Source: Anaeromicropila herbilytica (GTDB lineage: Bacteria; Bacillota; Clostridia; Lachnospirales; Lachnospiraceae). Taken from it: a stretch of DNA of 64,000 nt. The stretch covers positions 1,261,501-1,325,500 of the forward strand of contig NZ_AP024169.1 in assembly GCF_016591975.1 (NCBI RefSeq), given 5' to 3'. Positions 50,534-58,749 of the stretch are shown here, one piece after another. A model generated the notes under the pieces. It saw only the letters and a list, made by a program, of their open reading frames with translations. It had not been told where the DNA came from and searched no databases. Made by a program: the position numbers and the translations under genes. The first letter of the stretch is position 1. Each line of letters starts with the position of its first letter.

Positions 50534-53020
50534 ATGAAGAAAAAACTGATATTACTAATGATATGCTTTATTATAATCATTGGGATCTTTACCAGGACTG
50601 TAATGATGCAATTAAATAGTAAAAAAGAAATTACAAAAGGGGAGGATAACAAACAAAAGGAAGTAACAATATCAATGAATGGCGATCAAATCACAAGAGC
50701 TCAGATGGCGAAGATGATGAGTTTTTTGTTCTATTCAGAAGTGGATTGTAGCAACCTTAATAGGGAAATATCATATAACGATACCACAATGAATGATTGG
50801 TACGATGAATATATTAATGCAATATATAGTGTTGGTATTATGAAAGAAGACAAGGTATTTCGTCCGATGGAATGGCTTACCTATGAAGATACAAAGAAAG
50901 TCATGGAAGACTTCGTTGTTGTTATGAATGCAAAGGTTGCGGATTCAAAACTGAATATTACGGATATTACAGATCATTTAGGATTTAAAATGGATGAAAA
51001 GAAGCCACAGAATCCAATACTAAAATCAGAATGGTTATCCGTTTATGATACGTTATTAAATGAAATGAAAGTTCTAAGTCAAAAGACAGCAAATGATGAT
51101 TCTAAGGAATTCTTAAAACAAAGTTCAGAAGTTGTTGTAACGAAACTTTATGTAGTAGGAACAGACAAAACATTAGCGAATCTATCGGAGCCTTCCGTAG
51201 TTGGAGAAGATAAGATCTATTCTTCAAAGGGGTACGATTTTAAAGAATACGAAGATAACACAATTGAAGTATATACTTCTGGAGATGAGATTGTATGTAT
51301 GAAAGATCAAGTAGGCGGCGAAATATCATTAAATAATGTATACATATTATCAAGTAAGGATAAGAAAATCTCAGCTTTTATTAATGGATATGAGAAAACC
51401 TTTTATGCGCAGAATGAATTATCTGAGGATGTGAAAAAGGTAGTTGGCGATTTAGTAATCCAAGATAAAAAAGTGGTAAAAGTCAAGATAAAACCAGATA
51501 CGATAAAGAGCAAGGTAATAACTGCAACAAAGGATTATGTAGAACTCGAAGATTACGGAAAGGTTCATTTTGAAGATAATTATAAAATTTATAAATTATA
51601 TGGTGATTTAGCCATGGAACAAACGAATAGCATTTTAGTTGGTTATAAAAATGCTGATTTTGTAATTACAAATGGTAAGATATGTGCAGTATTAATTAAA
51701 GAAAGTATTAATGCAAAAACAATTCGTGTACTTATTAAAACAAGTAATTATCAAGATATTTTTCACAAAGACATCAAATTTAAAGTAAATAGCACATTTA
51801 CAATTAAGTATGGTAAAAATAAAAAGACATATAAAGCAGGCAAGGTTATTACAATTAAATCGAATAGTAAATTCTTAAAAGATGGAAGATTAGTTATTGA
51901 TCCGAATAAGGAAAATAGTAAGATAACCATCCTTTCCATTACAAGAAGCAGCGGACATCCACAATACAGAGGTAGTATGGAGATTAAGGCTTATGACGAA
52001 GGGTTGACATTAATAAATGAATTGCCATTAGAGGAATATTTATATGCAGTTGTACCAAGCGAGATGCCAAATGATTATGGCACAGAAGCATTAAAAGTAC
52101 AGGCAATCTGTGCAAGAAGTTATGCGGTCAATCAATTAATGAATAATTCAAGAAGTGATTATGGAGCGCATGTTGATGATAGCTCCTCTTATCAAGTATA
52201 TAATAATTATCCAGAAACGAAGGAATCAATCCTTGCAGTCAAGGATACTTATGGAAATGTATTAGAATACAATAATTCCATTATTCTTGCATATTATTTC
52301 TCAACATCGTGTGGATATACAACGAGTGCAAGAGACGTATGGGGTACGAGCGGTGAATTAAAGTATCTTATGGGAAGCTTTCAAAGTAATAAGAAAGAAG
52401 ATCTAGATTTAACAGATGAGAAAAAGTTCCGAGATTTTATCCTTAGTAATAAGATAAAAACATATGATAAAAAATTTCCATGGTATCGATGGAATGTAAC
52501 CATCAGTGCAGAAAACCTTAAAAAGTCGATTGATAGTACATTAGCTTCAAGATATATTGCGAATCCTAATCTAATTAAGACATTAGTTACTAGTAAAGAT
52601 CAATCCACCTATAAAAGCATACCAATTGATACAATTGGTGAGGTACAAAAGATTCAAGTAGAATCGAGAGGAACAGGTGGAATCATAACGGAATTAATTA
52701 TAGAAGGCAGCAAAAATACGGTTAAGATTCTGACGGAATATAATATTAGAACCATACTTGCACCAATCTATGATACCATATCACGTCAAGATGGCTCCAA
52801 AGTAAGTAATTTAACGATGTTACCAAGTGCATTTTTTGTTGTTGATCGTTCAGCTAAGAATGGGGGCAATTATTTTACATTCCATGGTGGCGGATATGGT
52901 CACGGCGTTGGTATGAGTCAGAATGGAGTGAAAGCTTTAACTGATGATGGTAAAAATTATAAGGATATATTATCTATCTATTATGCAGGGACGAAATTAG
53001 CTAATATTTATAAAAAGTAA
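50534..53020 (+). CDS. SpoIID/LytB-domain protein with SLH-like N-terminus
   Basis: A large secreted or membrane-anchored cell-wall protein, 828 residues. After an N-terminal signal helix (LILLMICFIIIIGIFTR) comes an SLH-like module (ITRAQMAKMMSFLFYSE to IMKEDKVFRPMEWLTYED). A middle region of beta repeats leads to the C-terminal SpoIID domain: LPLEEYLYAVVPSEMPND, with the likely catalytic Glu in PSEMP, then AICARSYAVNQL, YFSTSCGYTTSARDVWG and HGGGYGHGVGMSQNGVKAL. SpoIID is a lytic transglycosylase acting on denuded glycans during engulfment. LytB-type relatives enhance amidases. This copy is three times the usual length. Position does not tell whether it is used in sporulation. Confidence 0.85.
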   Translation: MKKKLILLMICFIIIIGIFTRTVMMQLNSKKEITKGEDNKQKEVTISMNGDQITRAQMAKMMSFLFYSEVDCSNLNREISYNDTTMNDWYDEYINAIYSVGIMKEDKVFRPMEWLTYEDTKKVMEDFVVVMNAKVADSKLNITDITDHLGFKMDEKKPQNPILKSEWLSVYDTLLNEMKVLSQKTANDDSKEFLKQSSEVVVTKLYVVGTDKTLANLSEPSVVGEDKIYSSKGYDFKEYEDNTIEVYTSGDEIVCMKDQVGGEISLNNVYILSSKDKKISAFINGYEKTFYAQNELSEDVKKVVGDLVIQDKKVVKVKIKPDTIKSKVITATKDYVELEDYGKVHFEDNYKIYKLYGDLAMEQTNSILVGYKNADFVITNGKICAVLIKESINAKTIRVLIKTSNYQDIFHKDIKFKVNSTFTIKYGKNKKTYKAGKVITIKSNSKFLKDGRLVIDPNKENSKITILSITRSSGHPQYRGSMEIKAYDEGLTLINELPLEEYLYAVVPSEMPNDYGTEALKVQAICARSYAVNQLMNNSRSDYGAHVDDSSSYQVYNNYPETKESILAVKDTYGNVLEYNNSIILAYYFSTSCGYTTSARDVWGTSGELKYLMGSFQSNKKEDLDLTDEKKFRDFILSNKIKTYDKKFPWYRWNVTISAENLKKSIDSTLASRYIANPNLIKTLVTSKDQSTYKSIPIDTIGEVQKIQVESRGTGGIITELIIEGSKNTVKILTEYNIRTILAPIYDTISRQDGSKVSNLTMLPSAFFVVDRSAKNGGNYFTFHGGGYGHGVGMSQNGVKALTDDGKNYKDILSIYYAGTKLANIYKK

Positions 53021-53063
53021 AAGATGAAATCTAACGACATGTTTAGAATGAAATAAAAAAACA

Positions 53064-53122
53064 TAAATAAAAAAGCATGACTTAAATCCAATTTTGATGG
53101 AATGAGTCATGCTTTTTTATTT
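53064..53122. terminator. Terminator after the SpoIID-domain gene
   Basis: An 18-bp stem (53064-53081 with 53105-53122) with A- and T-rich flanks; it may also serve the convergent lrgB gene. The rest of the gap to 53293 shows nothing. Confidence 0.85.
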
Positions 53123-53293
53123 AATTTGATATTTAAACTATCAGCATAGTATTATACTGATAAATTAAAGCTAAAAGTATAGTAATTACCATAATTGAAA
53201 TTTTCAAATGATAAAATAGAACATAAAAGTTTCAATTATGATAATTTCGGAAAATTATATGTATAACATTAGCATTCAATAAAATAAATATAT

Positions 53294-53971
53294 TTAAATT
53301 AGCATAGATAAAAATACAGTAATTAATCCCGAGATTCCAATAGCGATTCCACTCATAGCACCTTCGATTTCTCCAAGTTCAATAGCTTTTGAAGTTCCAA
53401 GAGCATGAGAACTTGCGCCTATTGCTACACCCTTTGCAACAGGGTCTTTAATACGAAATAATTTAATAAGTAAAGGTGAAAATACGCAGCCTATAATTCC
53501 TGTAACGATAACAACTGCGACGGTAACGGGTACAATTCCAGATAAACTCTTTGATACCTCCATTGCGATTGGAGTAGTAACAGACTTAGGAATCATGGAG
53601 CGTGCAATTACTTCATCAAGACGGAATGCTTTGCTTAGTAAATAAGAACTTGTCATGGAGGTTATTGCTCCAACGAGACAACCAATGAAGATTGGTATAA
53701 AATTCTTTTTTAATATATCAATCTGATTATAAATAGAAAGTGCAAGCACAGCTGTTGCAGGTCCTAAAAACATTGCAATGATATCGCCACCTACATTAAA
53801 TTTATCAAGTGGTATATGGAATGCTTTTAATATAACAATAACAAAAGCAATTGCTATTAATAAAGGATTTGCTATTGGTGTTTTTACTTTTTTATTAATA
53901 TATATTCCAAGTTCAAATGTAAAGATACATAGAACGATTCCAAAGAGAGGAGAAGAAGTGAGTTCATTCAT
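53294..53971 (-). CDS. lrgB: LrgB/CidB-family membrane protein
   Basis: A 225-residue membrane protein with about seven helices, partner of LrgA. Conserved pieces: PLLIAIAFVI, FLGPATAVLALSIYNQ, RSMIPKSVTTPIAMEVSKSL, GIIGCVFSPLL and GASSHALGTSKAIELGEIEGAMSGIAIG. First named for control of murein hydrolase export; plant and bacterial homologues also carry glycolate or pyruvate. Which applies here is unknown. It overlaps the end of lrgA by 8 bp and is probably translationally coupled. Confidence 0.9.
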   Translation of the reverse strand: MNELTSSPLFGIVLCIFTFELGIYINKKVKTPIANPLLIAIAFVIVILKAFHIPLDKFNVGGDIIAMFLGPATAVLALSIYNQIDILKKNFIPIFIGCLVGAITSMTSSYLLSKAFRLDEVIARSMIPKSVTTPIAMEVSKSLSGIVPVTVAVVIVTGIIGCVFSPLLIKLFRIKDPVAKGVAIGASSHALGTSKAIELGEIEGAMSGIAIGISGLITVFLSMLI

Positions 53972-54332
53972 TATTCGTCTCTCCTTTCTGTAGAAATCTC
54001 ATGATAAAAGTTACAGTATAAGCTGTAACTGCAAATGTAAGTATCGTCGTTATAATGCATACAATTAGTAATGGTAAGATGCTTTTACTTATTACATCAT
54101 AATACTTAATAATACTAACTCCTGCAGGAATAAAGAAAAATGCCATGTTTTTCGCTAGAAAATCTGATTTTTCCTTGATGTGATCTGGTCGTAATACCTT
54201 TGTTAGTAACAAGATAAATAATAGAATCATAGCGATTACACTTCCAGGAAATGCAATCGGTAGTATAGATGAGATTCCTTCTCCGACCAAGCAGATTAAG
54301 AATATTACACCTATTTGTAACATAAGTTTCAT
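53964..54332 (-). CDS. lrgA: LrgA/CidA-family holin-like protein
   Basis: A 122-residue protein with four helices. ISSILPIAFPGSVIAMILLFILL and ENMAFFFIPAGVSIIKYYD-type sequence (seen as NMAFFFIPAGVSIIKYYDVI) are the family hallmarks. It is thought to pair with LrgB. AAAGGA precedes the ATG. The upstream yihY-type gene ends 53 bp before on the same strand, so all three may be one transcript. No LytSR two-component genes are adjacent. Confidence 0.9.
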   Translation of the reverse strand: MKLMLQIGVIFLICLVGEGISSILPIAFPGSVIAMILLFILLLTKVLRPDHIKEKSDFLAKNMAFFFIPAGVSIIKYYDVISKSILPLLIVCIITTILTFAVTAYTVTFIMRFLQKGETNNE

Positions 54333-54385
54333 AATCTTTTGTCCTTTCTCTTATGAATTCTTTTGTGTGTTTAATTTGCACCATG

Positions 54386-55234
54386 TTATCTATTTTGCAT
54401 CCATTTAACATATTTACGATTGGATAATAAAAATACATTGATCTCAGCTCCAATGAACAGGATATACATACAAAAATATAACCAGAGCATAAGTAATACT
54501 ACAGCAGTAAGGCTACCATAAATATAGGAAAAGTTCCCCATATTATCAATATAGTAGGAAAAGAGGTAGGAGAATAACATCCAACCACTCGCCGCGATAA
54601 CAGCACCTGGAAGTTCTGCTAAGATACGTGAAGTCCTATCTGGCATAACATTATATAACAATAAAAAGAATAATGTTAATACAAGAAGACCTACAAAAGT
54701 TCTTAAACTGATTACTACAATAGCTAAGTTATTAAGCATTGGTACTTTGGTGACAATCCAGATATAGAGTCTGTTACCAAATACTAAGATAACAAGAGTA
54801 ATGATTAACATAAAGGCAAATACAACAGTATATATCGCTGATATAAAACGCAGTTTGAAATAATTTCTTGTTTCGTCAATTCCATATACTGAATTCAATC
54901 CTTTAATTAAAGCCATAAATCCTTTGGAAGCGGACCATAATGCTGTAATTGCTGTAACTGATATTATAGTAGTAGTAGAACGACTATACATATCCGATAC
55001 AAGAACCACTAAGAACGATGTTATCTTAATTGGAGCTACCGTAGAAAAGCTATGAAGGATAGTACTTTCTGACATAGGAACAAACTGCAATAATGTTAGT
55101 AAAAACATAACAAAAGGAAAGAAGGAAATAATAATAAATAGAGTAGCATTTGCGGAATATGCAGATACATGATCCTCTTTCATTTTATTTAAAAAATTTA
55201 TTATTGTAGAATATATTTTGTTTAATCGAATCAT
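54386..55234 (-). CDS. YihY/virulence factor BrkB family membrane protein
   Basis: A 282-residue integral membrane protein with about six helices. Motifs: SAYSANATLFIIISFFPFVM at the start, ISVTAITALWSASKGFMALI and GLNSVYGIDETRNYFKLR, and the later LAELPGAVIAASGWMLFSYLFS and YGSLTAVVLLMLWLYFCMYI. The family was once thought to be RNase BN, which was later refuted; the real function is unknown. It is upstream of lrgAB on the same strand. Confidence 0.9.
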   Translation of the reverse strand: MIRLNKIYSTIINFLNKMKEDHVSAYSANATLFIIISFFPFVMFLLTLLQFVPMSESTILHSFSTVAPIKITSFLVVLVSDMYSRSTTTIISVTAITALWSASKGFMALIKGLNSVYGIDETRNYFKLRFISAIYTVVFAFMLIITLVILVFGNRLYIWIVTKVPMLNNLAIVVISLRTFVGLLVLTLFFLLLYNVMPDRTSRILAELPGAVIAASGWMLFSYLFSYYIDNMGNFSYIYGSLTAVVLLMLWLYFCMYILFIGAEINVFLLSNRKYVKWMQNR

Positions 55235-55452
55235 AAAGCTACCCTTTCTAAAAAAATTCTATTCGAAAGAACTATTAGTTTTAGCACTTAAGAATGGATA
55301 TAGATAACAAGATTATTATATTATATGTCAAAAGACATTGGATTAGTATATAAAAATTCAAATAATGAAGAAAAATGATGAGAAATGGTACAACTTTGCT
55401 AGAAAAAGCGGATGGTATGATTATGAAAGGCTTTTGAAACTTGAATCATATT

Positions 55453-55711
55453 ATGAGTTGCCGGACAACTTACCTGTTTGGGAGGAAGTCTAGGCAATTT
55501 GCACAAAACAGAAAAACTCATGCTTCATTGAATATGTATAAGAAGTTCTAGTTCTCAGATCATTTTGTGTAAAACATATGCTAGGACAAATAACACGAAA
55601 TAATCAGAGAACAAGAACTTCTAATACATATTCAAAGGCGCATAAGCTTTTTCTGTTTTGTGCAAATTACCAGGCTAGGTTTTGAAACAGGCCATTTGTC
55701 GGGGAACTCAT
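55453..55711. repeat. Family B long palindromic repeat, copy B2
   Basis: A 259-bp imperfect palindrome. Outer ends are ATGAGTT/AACTCAT, with 24-nt core arms (55493-55516 with 55648-55671, one mismatch). An inner stem TTGAATATGTAT / ATACATATTCAA continues through GAAGTTCT / AGAACTTC. It is identical over long stretches to B1 at 4601-4960 but lacks the nested family C element and half of the apical stem. It sits in the 658-bp gap between the yihY-type and CD3324-type genes. Confidence 0.85.
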
Positions 55712-55770
55712 ATTTATATTACATGAGAATAACGTAACTAGAAGAATTCGTAGGATTAATAGATGCAAAA

Positions 55771-55840
55771 ATGCTGCTTCAAAATGAATCTTTTATAAGA
55801 TAGAAAAACATCATTTATTTCGATCACTTTGAAGCAGCAT
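55771..55840 (-). terminator. Terminator-like hairpin downstream of the CD3324-family gene
   Basis: A 13-bp perfect stem (55771-55783 with 55828-55840) around a long loop. On the minus strand TTTTGCATC follows, a short T run. The rest of 55235-55892, apart from B2, shows no gene. Confidence 0.55.
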
Positions 55841-55892
55841 TATATTTAATTAATAATAAAAACAGTTTTAATACCCAGTATTTAAATGCCCT

Positions 55893-56159
55893 TTATATTT
55901 TACGATAGATAATTTTTTTTATCGTATCATAAGAAAGATTGTACTCATATGCCAATTCAGATATAGAAGATCCATTCATCTTTTTTGAGCGAATTACAGC
56001 ATTTCGAGAAGATAACATAGATTTTATACCAGATGTTTCTCCCCATCCTTTTCTCTTAGCACATCCTTGTGGAATATATAATAATTCACCATTGACATAT
56101 TTTTGAATTTCCACTAATAATTCTTCTGGTAATAACTCTTTTGCATTTCTATATTTCAT
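55893..56159 (-). CDS. CD3324-family small HTH protein
   Basis: An 88-residue basic protein beginning MKYRNAKELLPEELLVEIQK and containing GELLYIPQGCAKRKGWGE. It ends in a helix-turn-helix, GSSISELAYEYNLSYDTIKKII. This matches, as I remember it, the CD3324 family of small clostridial proteins related to Mor-type phage activators. The target is unknown. AAGGAG lies 10 nt before the ATG. A short-ORF region (56240-56361) lies just upstream on the same strand. Confidence 0.75.
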   Translation of the reverse strand: MKYRNAKELLPEELLVEIQKYVNGELLYIPQGCAKRKGWGETSGIKSMLSSRNAVIRSKKMNGSSISELAYEYNLSYDTIKKIIYRKI

Positions 56160-56239
56160 TCTAACAAAGCTCCTTAAATATTATTTTTCAAAATAAGGAT
56201 GCAAAGTCTGAGAACAGACGTTATTAATTGTTTGTCTGT

Positions 56240-56317
56240 CTAATTGTTAGAATTCATACGGCGATTATACCCATTTACCTCCATGTAACGACCGCCGTCT
56301 GACATGAACTCAGACAT
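56240..56317 (-). CDS. Very short ORF, 25 codons, overlapping another frame
   Basis: A 25-residue frame (MSEFMSDGG ... NRRMNSNN) starting at 56317, inside and in a different frame from the 28-codon ORF at 56275-56361. It has no clear ribosome site of its own, so it would need coupling or a frameshift. It may not be translated. Confidence 0.25.
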   Translation of the reverse strand: MSEFMSDGGRYMEVNGYNRRMNSNN

Positions 56318-56361
56318 TGCATGGAGTTACTACTAACTGGATTAGGTAACATGATATTCAT
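56275..56361 (-). CDS. Possible 28-residue peptide
   Basis: ATG at 56361 with an ideal AGGAGG site ending 7 nt before. The frame reads MNIMLPNPVSSNSMQ, then CLSSCQTAVVTWR and a stop. It is Ser-, Cys- and Thr-rich in the middle with no membrane segment, and I recognise no family. It lies 31 bp after the GNAT gene at 56393-56947 on the same strand and may be co-transcribed. The strong ribosome site is the main support. Confidence 0.4.
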   Translation of the reverse strand: MNIMLPNPVSSNSMQCLSSCQTAVVTWR

Positions 56362-56392
56362 CTTAATCCTCCTTTCTGTTTGAATGATTATT

Positions 56393-56947
56393 TTATAAAT
56401 CTTTTTGAAGAATTGCCATAATAATGCCGTCTTCAAGCTTACCTTTTATCATATCTCTTTCTCTGACTAAGCCTTCTCTGGTAAAATTAAGCTTTTCTAA
56501 TACTCGAACCGATGCATCATTACCAGGAGTTATGAAAGCTTCAATTCGGTTTAAGTTCATTACTTTTAAACCATAATGTACAATGGCTTCAAGTGCTTCG
56601 GTAGCGAAGCCACTATTCCATCTATCCGATACTAAATCATAACCTATTTCGGCTCTTCTGGCTTCTTCGTCGAAATCGCCAAGACAACAGATACCAATTA
56701 ATTCATTGGTTTCTTTCAGTCGAATACCCCAAGTAATTTCTTCCTCATTATCATATTCATCCATATAACGATGAATGAATTTCATTGCTTCTTCTTTAGA
56801 ATTAATCGGTCTAAACCAATCATATTTTGCTACTTCTGGATTACTAAAAATTTTAAATATTTCATTGATATCAGATTCTTTCACTTCAGTTAAAACTAAT
56901 CTATTTGTATGTAGAACTTCAATCTTGTTAAAACATTCTTTTACCAT
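56393..56947 (-). CDS. GNAT-family acetyltransferase (RimJ/RimL-like)
   Basis: A 184-residue N-acetyltransferase of the RimJ/RimL type. TNRLVLTEVKESDINEIFKI opens the fold, WGIRLKETNELIGICCLGDF and RRAEIGYDLVSDRWNSGFATEAL hold the acetyl-CoA loop (RWNSGFA), and NRIEAFITPGNDASVRVLEKLNFTREG the Asn/Leu end. Likely substrates are a ribosomal-protein or small-molecule amine. AAGGAGG precedes the ATG. The next gene on the other strand starts 250 bp away; the gap shows only a TATAAT near 57139. Confidence 0.88.
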   Translation of the reverse strand: MVKECFNKIEVLHTNRLVLTEVKESDINEIFKIFSNPEVAKYDWFRPINSKEEAMKFIHRYMDEYDNEEEITWGIRLKETNELIGICCLGDFDEEARRAEIGYDLVSDRWNSGFATEALEAIVHYGLKVMNLNRIEAFITPGNDASVRVLEKLNFTREGLVRERDMIKGKLEDGIIMAILQKDL

Positions 56948-57196
56948 AGACGCCTCCTTTTATTACATAGTCAACACTACTAAGTGTTTGTTTAAACTAT
57001 AATGATTTCAACTTGGTATTAATCAAAGATGATGAAAAAATTGTAACAGTGCAAGAAAAAAATGTCAATCCAGTAGTGTAAGTTGAGTATAAAATAATTA
57101 TAAAAATATAGGTAATATTTAGTTCGTATTATTTGTGATATAATAGTACACATACAATCATATGAATTAATATAGCAATAGGAAGGGGAATATATA

Positions 57197-58021
57197 GTGA
57201 ATATCGAGACTTATGAAAAAATAAAGAAGGAAATAGAAAATTATCAATACACCTCGATGCTATATACTGACTATGAAGAGGCGGCAGATTGTGAAATAAT
57301 ATCGTGGAACGAAGAATTGATATTACTTTATGGATTTGATTCAGAGAAAAAAGTAATGGAATATCATTGGGCAGCCAATCAAGTGGATGTACTAGTTCAA
57401 GAATTAGAAAAGAAGAGGGAGAAAGCGATTATAACTTTTGTTCCAGTAGAATGGGTAGAAGAATTAGAAAGAATAGAGTACCATATAAATGCGGTATGGA
57501 ATGATTATTTTAACCCAACATTGGAAGGAATACTAGAGCCAGAGGAACCATTTCAATTCTTATCGATAGAGGAATGTAGAGAAGCCTCTGATGTAACATT
57601 GGCTTGCAGAAGAATGAGTCGCGGATTTGAAGGCGAATCAGAAGAATGGATGAAAAAATGGATAACAGGAACAGAAGCACATCAGATTATGCAAGAGAAT
57701 AAAGATGCAGCAGTTCTTATACATAAAGAGGATAATAAAATTGTTGGTATTGTATGCGTATCTACCTATGCCCATGATAGCGAAAAAGGGCCAATTCTAT
57801 GGGTTCGAGAAATTGCGGTACATCCGAAGTATCAAAGACAAGGTATCGCTCATAAATTATTATTGCAAGCTCTTTACTATGGCAAGGTTCACGGAGCAAA
57901 TAGAGCTTTTTTGAGTGCAGATGAATGCAATGAACATGCTATTCATTTATATAATAAAGTGGGATTTCAAGCAAGGAAAGAGGAAGCACAGCGGGATATG
58001 GTGTTTGATGCCAAGATCTAA
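57197..58021 (+). CDS. GNAT-family acetyltransferase
   Basis: A 274-residue protein with an acidic N-terminal half (1-120) of unknown fold and a C-terminal GNAT domain. VIGIVCVSTYAHDS (seen as NKIVGIVCVSTY), WVREIAVHPKYQRQGIAHKLL (acetyl-CoA loop Q/R-x-x-G-I-A) and SADECNEHAIHLYNKVGFQ match the family. The GTG start 57197 has GGAAGGGG 8 nt upstream. The substrate is unknown. A broken GNAT fragment follows within 30 bp. Confidence 0.85.
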   Translation: MNIETYEKIKKEIENYQYTSMLYTDYEEAADCEIISWNEELILLYGFDSEKKVMEYHWAANQVDVLVQELEKKREKAIITFVPVEWVEELERIEYHINAVWNDYFNPTLEGILEPEEPFQFLSIEECREASDVTLACRRMSRGFEGESEEWMKKWITGTEAHQIMQENKDAAVLIHKEDNKIVGIVCVSTYAHDSEKGPILWVREIAVHPKYQRQGIAHKLLLQALYYGKVHGANRAFLSADECNEHAIHLYNKVGFQARKEEAQRDMVFDAKI

Positions 58022-58048
58022 AGCTGAGAAAGAGAGAAAGAAACATGA

Positions 58049-58261
58049 AGATATAACTATCCTTTGATTGATCGAATAGAAGCAAATACAAGAGAAGATA
58101 ATTATGGAATGAGATGTGTGTTCCATAAAAGTGGTTTTGTAAAAGAAGCACACTACCGAAAAGCTTGGAAGGGATATGATTCGATTGGTTATGCTATCAT
58201 TAGGGAAGATTGGAAGAATGGGGTGATAACTCCAGTGAATTGGAATGATTTTAAATGTTAA
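58049..58261 (+). pseudogene. C-terminal remnant of a RimJ/RimL-type GNAT acetyltransferase
   Basis: A frame with no start codon of its own that can be trusted (only TTG at 58064, no ribosome site). It reads RYNYPLIDRIEANTREDN, then GMRCVFHKSGFVKEAHYRKAW and ends GVITPVNWNDFKC. The RIEANTREDNYG...FHKSGFVKEAHYRKAW part is the familiar end of RimL-like enzymes. The front, including the acetyl-CoA loop, is absent, and the stop codon TGA precedes. A deletion probably joined it to the previous gene. Confidence 0.6.
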
Positions 58262-58275
58262 ATAGTAAATAGCAC

Positions 58276-58303
58276 TTGACATGAAAAGGAATTATGTTAG
58301 AAT
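58276..58303 (+). promoter_or_regulatory. Promoter of the T-box-pheST transcript
   Basis: TTGACA (58276-58281), a 16-bp spacer, then TAGAAT (58298-58303). Confidence 0.75.
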
Positions 58304-58319
58304 ATTAGACAGATTAACA

Positions 58320-58610
58320 ATTTGAATTGATGAATAATGGTAAGAAAAGCGAAGAAAGTGTGTTGTTTTTTATGTAAAAACAAAGAGATAATTATTGTCT
58401 TTCAGAGAGAAGAAGTCACCGGCTGTAAGCTTCTTTAAGTTCCTATAATTATTGAATTTCCCACTGGAGCTTCATCTTTGAAAGATTAAGTAGGAGATGA
58501 CGTAATGTGCACGTTACGCAGGCTAAGAGCTGATTGTATTTATACGAATCAGAATTAGGGTGGTACCACGGTGAATATAGATCCGTCCCTTTATGGGGCG
58601 GTTTTTTTGT
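58320..58610 (+). promoter_or_regulatory. T-box leader (tRNA-Phe-sensing) upstream of pheS
   Basis: The T-box sequence AGGGTGGTACCACGG (58557-58571) pairs with the uncharged tRNA end. Upstream lies a stem I region with GGCTGTAAG-like loop (58431-58440), and the candidate specifier TTC (58458-58460) is a Phe codon. The terminator stem CCGTCCC/GGGGCGG (58583-58589 with 58595-58601) and T run follow. Uncharged tRNA-Phe should stabilise the antiterminator and switch pheST on. The exact specifier position would need a folding check. Confidence 0.9.
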
Positions 58611-58749
58611 GCTTTTTTTTAGGAACATCAAGTAATTAATTCAAATCTGATAAGAAAAATTCAAACTTTGAAGTTTGAATAAGAAGAATAACAAGAACAA
58701 CAGTAAGACAGAATCTTAAGTCTTACGCTACTAAGAAAGGAGAAAGTCG

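Noticed and set aside
54115..54453. Alternative minus-strand frame of 112 codons over lrgA and the end of the YihY-type gene
   Set aside because: It overlaps two genes with clear family motifs in another frame.
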